From the NCBI RefSeq assembly GCF_038397775.1, contig NZ_CP151650.1:4340001-4404000 (forward strand): DNA of 64,000 nucleotides. The letters run 5' to 3'. The notes below the pieces were generated by a model that saw only the letters and a program-made list of their open reading frames with translations, did no database searches and was not told where the DNA came from. Position numbers and translations under genes: made by a program. Of the stretch, positions 58,126 to 64,000 are shown piece after piece. The DNA comes from Pseudomonas sp. RC10 (GTDB taxonomy: Bacteria; Pseudomonadota; Gammaproteobacteria; Pseudomonadales; Pseudomonadaceae). Positions within the stretch are counted from its first letter, which is position 1. The number at the start of each line of letters is the position of its first letter.

Positions 58126-58784
58126 TGACCTGCACTCTTCTTCTGGTCGATGACCACGCCTTGATTCGCGCTGGCGTTCGGGCCTTGGTGTCCGACATTC
58201 CCGGCTATCAGGTCATTGGCGAAGCCGCCAGTGGCGAGCACTTGCTGGAACTGACCCTTGAACTCAAACCGGACATCATCCTGCTCGACATTTCCATGAA
58301 GGACAGCAACGGCCTCGACGCGCTGGAGCGTCTGCACCGTACCCTGCCCGAGAGCAAGGTGCTGATCCTGTCGATGCACACCGATCCGCACATGATCATG
58401 CGGGCACTGGAAGGTGGCGCCCATGGCTACCTGCTCAAGGATGCCACCGCGACGGAAATCGAACAGGCGCTGGATGCCCTGCGCAATGGCGAACGCTACC
58501 TGAGCCCGGCCATCGCCCATACGGTCATCAACCAGGCTTTGGTCAGTGCCCAGTCCAGCAAAGCCGAACCCGCGGACAACCACAACCTCACCGCTCGACA
58601 GCTGGAAATCCTGCGCCTCATCGTGCGCGGAAAGTCCACACGGGAAATCGCGTCGGGGCTGAATCTCAGCGTGAAGACCGTTGAAACCCACCGCTCGCAG
58701 ATCATGAAACGGCTACAGATCTACGACGTGGCGGGCCTGGTGCTGTTTTGCGTGCGAGAGCACATCATCAGCCTGGATGATTGA
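58125..58784 (+). CDS. NarL/LuxR-type response regulator
   Basis: A 219-residue regulator. The receiver domain is about 1-120 (TLLLVDDHALIRAGVRALV, phospho-Asp in IILLDISMKD at about 55, and ILSMHTDP and YLLKDAT switch residues). The LuxR-type helix-turn-helix is about 150-212 (LTARQLEILRLIVRGKSTREIASGLNLSVKTVETHRSQIMKRL). It pairs with the kinase just upstream (1-nt overlap). The target genes are unknown. A REP cluster follows. Confidence 0.94.
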   Translation: MTCTLLLVDDHALIRAGVRALVSDIPGYQVIGEAASGEHLLELTLELKPDIILLDISMKDSNGLDALERLHRTLPESKVLILSMHTDPHMIMRALEGGAHGYLLKDATATEIEQALDALRNGERYLSPAIAHTVINQALVSAQSSKAEPADNHNLTARQLEILRLIVRGKSTREIASGLNLSVKTVETHRSQIMKRLQIYDVAGLVLFCVREHIISLDD

Positions 58785-58806
58785 AAGAACGAATCTCGCA
58801 GCCACT

Positions 58807-59013
58807 TGTGGGAGCGAATTCATCGCCAAGGCTCGATCGGTCAGAAGACCTCTAGGTGGAGCCTGATCCGCCTTCGCGAATAAATTCGCTCCCACCGTTG
58901 AGCTCGCGTGTACCCGAAGCTGCGTGGCGCCGCCGAATGCCTGAGCTGCTCCCCATCAGCCCCAGCTTTTCGCGGCGCCGCGCGATCCCTGTGGGAGCGA
59001 ATTTATTCGCGAA
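58807..59013. repeat. REP cluster (three cores)
   Basis: Cores lie at 58807-58830 (TGTGGGAGCGAATTCATCG, diverged), 58874-58895 (CGCGAATAAATTCGCTCCCA, inverted) and 58990-59013 (TGTGGGAGCGAATTTATTCG). The first and second form an inverted REPIN-type pair, and the second and third another. No gene lies in the gap. Confidence 0.82.
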
Positions 59014-59046
59014 GGTGGCTCAGGCGATGCCGATTGCACTGACCAC

Positions 59047-59955
59047 TCACTCGATCCGCTTCACCCCGCCCAGCAGCGGCGAATGCGCTGGCAGGTGAAT
59101 ATGCAGGGCGCCGGGGCGTGCTTCGAAACGCAGGTTTTCCCCGCGCAGCGGTTCGCCGTCCAGGTTGATGTCCAGCCCCTGCGCCGACTTCAGTTCCACC
59201 CACGGCAGCCGTGCCCGAACGAACAGGTTGTCGATGCCGAGCCCGCCTTCCAGCAGGCTTTTGAGGGTGCCGACCACTTCCTGCGGCGCAGGGAGAATGC
59301 TGATGTCCAGCAGGCCATCATCCGCCAGCGCATGGGGGCACAAAGGATGACCGCCGCCCGCTTGCCGGCCGTTGCCGATTCCAAGCGCGAGCAGATCACC
59401 GCGCCAGTGGAAGTCAGGGCCGTTCAATTCGCCATAGGCCGCTTTCAATTCGCTGAAGCGCGACAAGCCGGTAAACAGATAGGCCGCGCCGCCCAGCACT
59501 TTTTTCAGGTCTTCGGAGGTGTTGGCCGTCACTTGGCTGCCGAAGCCGCCCGTCGCCATGTTGAGAAACAGCTGACCGTCCACCGAACCCATGTCCACCT
59601 TGCGCGCGGGCACGTCCAGCAGGTCCAGTGCCCGCTCGATTTCCAGCGGCACGCCCGCCGAGCGGGCAAAATCGTTGGCGGTGCCCAGTGGCAGAATCGT
59701 CAGATGGGCGTCGCTGTGGGCCAATGCCAGTGCTTCGGCCACATCCCTTAACGTGCCGTCACCGCCGCCTGCGATGATCTCGCGGTGCCCGGCATCCAGT
59801 GCTTCGGTCACCAGACGCTGTGCATCACCGCCCTCCCAAGTCACTCGCACGTCCAGTTCCCATCCATGCTTGCGCTTGCGTTGCACGGCCTGGCGAACGT
59901 CCTCGTTGAGCGCCTGTTTGCCGTGAAGAATCAATAGTGCTCTGCGCTCCGTCAT
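59047..59955 (-). CDS. yegS: Lipid kinase YegS
   Basis: A 302-residue diacylglycerol-kinase-like enzyme. The catalytic motif is EIIAGGGDGTLRDVAEALA (GGDGT, about 62-80), and ILPLGTANDFARSAGVP supplies the nucleotide loop. The C-terminal beta-sandwich domain (about 125-300) carries GIGNGRQAGGG and DDGLLDISILP. YegS phosphorylates phosphatidylglycerol or other lipids in vitro, using ATP and divalent metal. The ATG at 59955 (MTERRALLILHGKQAL) is the family start. It is flanked by the REP cluster and the psl promoter region. Confidence 0.93.
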   Translation of the reverse strand: MTERRALLILHGKQALNEDVRQAVQRKRKHGWELDVRVTWEGGDAQRLVTEALDAGHREIIAGGGDGTLRDVAEALALAHSDAHLTILPLGTANDFARSAGVPLEIERALDLLDVPARKVDMGSVDGQLFLNMATGGFGSQVTANTSEDLKKVLGGAAYLFTGLSRFSELKAAYGELNGPDFHWRGDLLALGIGNGRQAGGGHPLCPHALADDGLLDISILPAPQEVVGTLKSLLEGGLGIDNLFVRARLPWVELKSAQGLDINLDGEPLRGENLRFEARPGALHIHLPAHSPLLGGVKRIE

Positions 59956-60428
59956 AAACCTTCCCTCTGTGCGTGCATTTCGTTGCGTGAGATGTTGACC
60001 TCAAGCCTGTCGGAAAAAGCCGTGTTGTAAAAAAAATTTTGCCCGCACCCGGAAAGGGCCAAAACCCCGCCGTCATTGGACTCCATGCTGCCTCCCCTCT
60101 CACACGATGCGGATCCAAGACGCGCTTTTGGCCGATCCGAAGGCCTCATTGCCATGACACAGGATGTTTCATGGGCTTTACTCTGGTCAGGCACTCGTTT
60201 GAGGGATTTACCGATCCGCATTTGGGAGTAGTCCTACGCCACTTTGAGAATCAATGGGATTTTTTCTCATCGGCGGGATTGAAATGCAGATCGAGAGAGC
60301 GCCTAATCGACAAAATATTGGCTAATTTGGAATTATCGGTTCGAAAAGTCAGTATCTTGACTTTTATGGGTGGGACCGGTCAGATAAGCCAGTCATGGAT
60401 TCACGGATTGAAGATGTGAGGACGTCTT
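59956..60428 (+). other. Upstream region of the psl operon
   Basis: The 473-nt region is AT-richer and contains short unsupported frames (for example 60039-60419). The 3' end has several GGA words (TGGGACCGG, CATGGATTC, CACGGATTG, GAGGACG) and a hairpin that covers the pslA ribosome-binding site (60412-60427). No clear -10/-35 pair was identified. Confidence 0.5.
60412..60427 (+). promoter_or_regulatory. Hairpin holding the pslA ribosome-binding site
   Basis: AGATGT-GAGG-ACGTCT forms six base pairs (one G-U) with GAGG, the only ribosome-binding site of pslA, in the tetraloop. It ends 1 nt before the ATG at 60429. GGA displayed at the loop fits RsmA/CsrA sites. Translation of P. aeruginosa pslA is known to be repressed by RsmA. 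Confidence 0.55.
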
Positions 60429-61865
60429 ATGCGACTGCAACCGGTCGACAGCCTTCTGCTGACACGCACAAGCCTGATCGAGTATTTCCTGTTCGCTGTC
60501 AGGTTGGTACACGGGGTCACATCCGTTCTGCCCGGCATCCTGATTTTTACCTTCTGGAAGACCGATACGCCCACACCACCGGAAAGTTACGTGATGGTGC
60601 AGGTGTTCTTCGGCGTCGTCTGCGTGCTGATGTTCCAGGCGCTGGGGGTGTATTCCGAGATCATCTTCAGCAACCGGTCACGTTTCAAAATGATCCTGTT
60701 CGTCTGGTCCTCCGCGTTCTGTGTGCTGCTGTTCATGCACAAGGCCATGGACCTGTTCGTCTACATCACCCAAGAGCAACTGATGGTCTGGTTCTTCGCC
60801 AGCCTGGTGATGTTCTGCGCCGAACGGTTGCTGCTGCTGATCATCTACAAACGTCTGATGGCCCGTGGGTTCTTCCTGCAAAGCGCCGTGATTCTCGGCG
60901 CGACAGAAAACGGTCAGCGACTCGCCGAGTACATGCTGCAAAACCAGGACATTCGTTCGGGTGTATTGGGGTTCATCGACGACCGCATCGGTCGCCTGCC
61001 CAAGACCATGGCTAATCTCCCGCTCTTGGGGAATACCCGCGACCTGGAAACCCTGATCCGCGAAGAGAAAGTCACGCAAGTGCTGGTGGCCCTGCCTTGG
61101 TCCGCCGAAAACCGCATGGACTACATCATTCGTGAATTGCGTCGCCTGCCGGTGAATGTGTTGCTGGTGCCCGACATGGTCGCGTTCCGTCACGCCCACA
61201 ACCGCATCACCGAAGTCGCCAGCCTGCCGATGTTCAACGCCTCGGACGTACCGTTGCGCGGCTGGTCGCCCCTGTTCAAACGCATCGAAGACATGGTGCT
61301 GTCGAGCGTGGCGATTCTGCTGCTGTCGCCGGTCATGGCCGCCGTTGCCCTCGCCATCAAGCTGAACTCCCGTGGTCCCGTGTTGTTCTGGCAGAAACGC
61401 TACGGTTACAACAACCGCCTGATCACGGTGTGCAAATTCCGCTCGATGTACACCCATCAGGCCGACGCCACCGCCGAGCAACAGACCGTCAAGGGCGACG
61501 CCAGGGTCACCCGTGTCGGGCGCTTCATCCGCAAGACCAGCCTGGATGAGTTACCGCAATTGTTCAACGTGTTCGCGGGCAGCATGTCCATGGTGGGGCC
61601 GCGCCCACATGCCACGGCCACCAAGGCCGCGGGCATTTTGTTCGAGCAAGCTGTCAAGGAGTACACCTCGCGTCATCGAGTCAAACCGGGCATCACCGGG
61701 CTGGCGCAGATCAACGGTTTTCGTGGTGAGACAGATACTGTGGAGAAGATCGAAAAGCGAGTCGAATTCGATCTTGAATACATCGAAAACTGGTCCGTCT
61801 GGTTCGATTTATACATCCTTCTGCGCACTGTTCCGGCAGTGCTTTTCTCTCGCGAGGCTTACTGA
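60429..61865 (+). CDS. pslA: Undecaprenyl-phosphate glucose phosphotransferase, PslA
   Basis: A 478-residue initiating glycosyltransferase of the polyisoprenyl-phosphate hexose-1-phosphate type. Four membrane helices lie in about 15-135 (around 20-40, 52-72, 88-105, 112-132). A Rossmann-like central domain (about 145-270) has [18 protein letters not shown] further helix is at about 295-318, followed by the catalytic bacterial sugar transferase domain ([78 protein letters not shown]). The length equals P. aeruginosa PslA and the next gene is pslB. It overlaps pslB by one base (TGATG). Confidence 0.93.
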   Translation: MRLQPVDSLLLTRTSLIEYFLFAVRLVHGVTSVLPGILIFTFWKTDTPTPPESYVMVQVFFGVVCVLMFQALGVYSEIIFSNRSRFKMILFVWSSAFCVLLFMHKAMDLFVYITQEQLMVWFFASLVMFCAERLLLLIIYKRLMARGFFLQSAVILGATENGQRLAEYMLQNQDIRSGVLGFIDDRIGRLPKTMANLPLLGNTRDLETLIREEKVTQVLVALPWSAENRMDYIIRELRRLPVNVLLVPDMVAFRHAHNRITEVASLPMFNASDVPLRGWSPLFKRIEDMVLSSVAILLLSPVMAAVALAIKLNSRGPVLFWQKRYGYNNRLITVCKFRSMYTHQADATAEQQTVKGDARVTRVGRFIRKTSLDELPQLFNVFAGSMSMVGPRPHATATKAAGILFEQAVKEYTSRHRVKPGITGLAQINGFRGETDTVEKIEKRVEFDLEYIENWSVWFDLYILLRTVPAVLFSREAY

Positions 61866-63319
61866 TGGGCACCCTGATTCCCTGCATTATCGCCGGCGGT
61901 GCCGGCACCCGTTTGTGGCCAGTCTCCCGTGAGGCGATGCCCAAACCCTTCATGCGTTTGCCCGACGGCGAAAGCCTGTTGCAAAAGACCTTCAACCGCG
62001 CCAGCAATTTGCCCGGCGTGCAGAGCTTACTGACCGTCACCAATCGGGAAGTCTATTTCCGTACCGTCGACGATTATCGGCTGCTGAACGACCATAAGCT
62101 GCACCTGGATTTTCTCCTGGAGCCGTTCGGTCGCAACACCGCACCGGCCATCGCAGCGGCGGCATTGCATGTGCAGGAATTGCACGGCGATGACGCGCAG
62201 CTGTTGATTCTGCCAGCCGACCAATTGATCACCGACATCGCTGCGTTCACCACCGCTGTGCAGGACGCGCAAAAACTGGCGGACGACGGCTGGTTGGTGA
62301 CATTCGGGCTGATTCCGACCCGTGCAGAGACCGGCTACGGTTACATCGAAAAAGGCCAGGCGCTGAACGACAAGGGCTACCAAGTGGCCCGGTTCGTGGA
62401 AAAACCTGACGCCAGCACCGCTCAGGAGTACCTCAAAGGTGGCTTACACCTGTGGAACGCCGGAATGTTCTGCCTGCGGATCGACGTGCTGCTGCGTGAA
62501 CTGGAAACCCACGCGCCCGACGTGCTCGCAGCTGTGCGCCACTGCCTGACGCAATGCAAAAGCAAGGAAGGCAGCAACGAACTGCAAATGGAGCTGGACG
62601 CTGCGACGTTCGCTCAGGTGCCGGACATTTCCATCGACTACGCCTTGCTGGAGCGTTCGCAAAAAGTTGCGGTGGTGCCCTGCGAACTGGGCTGGAGCGA
62701 CATTGGTTCCTGGCAGGCGATTCGCGAGCTGGTGCCCGCCGATGTCAACGGCAACCAGTACAACGGACAGGTGGTGCTGCACGACGTGACCAACTGCTAC
62801 ATCGACTCGAAGAAACGTCTTGTCGGCGCCGTGGGCCTGGACAACCTGATCATCATCGACACCCCTGACGCCCTGCTGATTGCCGATGCCGAGCGCACTC
62901 AAGAGGTCAAGCTGATCGCTCAGGAGCTCAAGCGCCAGGGCCATCCAGCGTATCTGCTGCACAACACCGTGACCCGCCCGTGGGGCACGTACACGGTGCT
63001 GGAGGAAGGCAAACGCTTCAAGATCAAACGCATCGTGGTCAAGCCGCAAGGGTCGCTGTCGCTGCAAATGCACCACCACCGCAGCGAACACTGGATCGTG
63101 GTCAGCGGCATGGCGCGGGTCACCAACAATGATCGCGAATTCATGCTCGACACCAACGAATCGACCTTCATCAAGCCGGGCCACACCCACCGGCTGGTCA
63201 ATCCGGGGGTCATCGACCTGGTGATGATCGAGGTGCAGAGCGGCGAGTACCTCGGTGAAGACGACATCGTGCGTTTCACCGACATTTATGGCCGGGTGCC
63301 AGACGCTGCAAAAGTCTGA
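61865..63319 (+). CDS. pslB: Mannose-1-phosphate guanylyltransferase / mannose-6-phosphate isomerase, PslB
   Basis: A 484-residue bifunctional enzyme. The GDP-mannose pyrophosphorylase domain (about 1-335) has IIAGGAGTRLWPVSREAMPKPF, EPFGRNTAPAIAAAAL, FVEKPDASTAQEYL and WNAGMFCLR. A C-terminal cupin-type phosphomannose isomerase domain (about 350-480) has RPWGTYTVLEEGKRFKIKRIVV and MHHHRSEHWIVVSGMA with metal-binding His residues. It makes GDP-mannose, a Psl precursor. It overlaps pslA translationally (TGATG). A GC hairpin at 63341-63359 follows. Confidence 0.95.
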   Translation: MGTLIPCIIAGGAGTRLWPVSREAMPKPFMRLPDGESLLQKTFNRASNLPGVQSLLTVTNREVYFRTVDDYRLLNDHKLHLDFLLEPFGRNTAPAIAAAALHVQELHGDDAQLLILPADQLITDIAAFTTAVQDAQKLADDGWLVTFGLIPTRAETGYGYIEKGQALNDKGYQVARFVEKPDASTAQEYLKGGLHLWNAGMFCLRIDVLLRELETHAPDVLAAVRHCLTQCKSKEGSNELQMELDAATFAQVPDISIDYALLERSQKVAVVPCELGWSDIGSWQAIRELVPADVNGNQYNGQVVLHDVTNCYIDSKKRLVGAVGLDNLIIIDTPDALLIADAERTQEVKLIAQELKRQGHPAYLLHNTVTRPWGTYTVLEEGKRFKIKRIVVKPQGSLSLQMHHHRSEHWIVVSGMARVTNNDREFMLDTNESTFIKPGHTHRLVNPGVIDLVMIEVQSGEYLGEDDIVRFTDIYGRVPDAAKV

Positions 63320-63340
63320 CCCTCGCGACCACCCGACACT

Positions 63341-63359
63341 GGCCGCGCCCGTCGCGGCC
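63341..63359 (+). other. GC hairpin between pslB and pslD
   Basis: Perfect stem GGCCGCG-CCCGT-CGCGGCC without a T-run. It sits in the gap where pslC lies in P. aeruginosa and may be an attenuator or mRNA-stability element. Confidence 0.4.
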
Positions 63360-63488
63360 CTTACCCTCAACGAGACCAGACCCGACCTGACACCTGGAAG
63401 CACCCCACATTGGACTTGGCAGTATCGCCGACATGATTGTTTTACCCGCAAGGGAGCCGTATTCATGCATGACAGGAGTTTTGGACCA

Positions 63489-64000
63489 ATGAAAAATACG
63501 CTGTTGCTCGCCAGCGTCCTGCTGTTGTGCGCGTGCAACACGCCGGCACGGATCGGCCTCCCTGAATCCCCCGAGATCAAGGCGGCCGAAGACGCCGGTA
63601 AAGCCCTCGCAGGCAAGCCATTGCCGCCGGAACGGATTCACGCCGGTGACACCCTGCGCATCGTGCGCAACACCGGTGAAGCGCCGTCCATTTCGGCGTT
63701 CACGGCCAACTCGATCTACGAGCTGACGCTGTTCCCGGTGCTCAATGACGGCACCTTTTCCTACCCCTATATCGGTTCGGTGAAAGCGGCGGGCCTCACG
63801 GTTCCGCAGTTGATCGACGTGCTGGAAGCCAAGCTGGCCCCGGTGTATCGGGAAACCGCGCTGACCATCAACATCAGCCAGGCACCCAGCAATGTGGTGT
63901 TCGTTGGCGGCGCGGTGCGCAACCCGTCCAACCTGCCAGTGCCCGTCGTGACCAATCTGGAACAGGCCCTGGTGGGCGCGGGCGGGATCAACCCCGATGC
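63489..64000 (+). CDS. pslD: Polysaccharide export outer-membrane lipoprotein (PslD-like), 5' part
   Basis: The first 170 residues of a Wza/PslD-type protein; the gene continues past the window end. A lipoprotein signal (MKNTLLLASVLLLCAC) ends in a lipobox with Cys at 16. The Poly_export/Wza domain follows at about 48-140 (ERIHAGDTLRIVRN, LNDGTFSYPYIGSVKAAGLTVPQLIDVLEAKL), then a SLBB-like part (VVFVGGAVRNPSNLPV, TNLEQALVGAGGINPD). AGGAG lies 9 nt before the ATG. It follows pslB after 169 nt. Confidence 0.88.
   Translation, partial: MKNTLLLASVLLLCACNTPARIGLPESPEIKAAEDAGKALAGKPLPPERIHAGDTLRIVRNTGEAPSISAFTANSIYELTLFPVLNDGTFSYPYIGSVKAAGLTVPQLIDVLEAKLAPVYRETALTINISQAPSNVVFVGGAVRNPSNLPVPVVTNLEQALVGAGGINPD

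Noticed and set aside
60039..60419. 126-codon frame upstream of pslA
   Set aside because: Low coding quality, no ribosome-binding site; it covers the psl leader and promoter region.

Overview
The window is a gene-dense, high-GC chromosomal segment of a fluorescent-type Pseudomonas. This rests on recognisable Pseudomonas neighbourhoods: psrA-lexA-sulA, topA-fadA-fadB, uup-slt, a bkdR/bkdA1A2B-lpdV cluster and a psl-type exopolysaccharide locus. REP/REPIN repeats with the GGGAGCGAATTCATTCGCGAA and TAGGAGTGAGCTTGCTCGCGA cores typical of the genus also occur. I see no rRNA, tRNA, insertion sequence, phage or CRISPR array. Gene identities come from reading the translated sequences; no database search was run.

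Layout. 1-2500: the end of an aldose epimerase gene, a 107-nt hairpin repeat, a small Pseudomonas-type protein and an orphan sulfonate-type binding protein. 2760-5051: a compact envelope-stress module with an ECF sigma factor, a membrane anti-sigma factor and a periplasmic metal-sensor-like protein. It lies between two WXXGXW-repeat envelope proteins whose upstream regions share a bipartite motif. 5064-24800: mostly housekeeping genes, namely a DUF533 protein, a HAD phosphatase, methylthioinosine phosphorylase, nagZ, psrA with two operators, lexA with two SOS boxes, sulA, topA, the fadBA beta-oxidation operon, a universal stress protein, an ABC-F ATPase, a lytic transglycosylase and a GST-like protein.

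25086-42824: an accessory and catabolic stretch. It holds eptA (lipid A phosphoethanolamine transferase) with an AraC regulator, a LysE exporter, an MFS transporter, and a lyase-dctA-fumC operon under a divergent GntR regulator. These are followed by a succinate-semialdehyde dehydrogenase-type enzyme, an ArsR regulator, an NCS2 nucleobase permease, a TetR/amidase divergent pair with matching operators, and another MFS transporter. 42965-51243: branched-chain amino acid catabolism. The four bkd genes oxidise branched 2-oxoacids to acyl-CoAs, BkdR is divergent, and a hydroxyisobutyryl-CoA hydrolase plus an acyl-CoA dehydrogenase continue the valine branch.

51556-64000: dialkylglycine decarboxylase (dgdA), small conserved proteins, a MOSC protein, CheV, a possible degenerate phosphotransfer protein, a NarL-type two-component pair, the YegS lipid kinase, and the start of a psl operon (pslA, pslB, then directly pslD, cut by the window end). 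A hairpin that holds the ribosome-binding site of pslA in its loop suggests translational control of the RsmA/CsrA type. The least explained parts are the sigma module with its shared motif, the lyase-dctA-fumC pathway of unknown substrate, the degenerate HPt-like gene, and an orphan terminator divergent from fadB.
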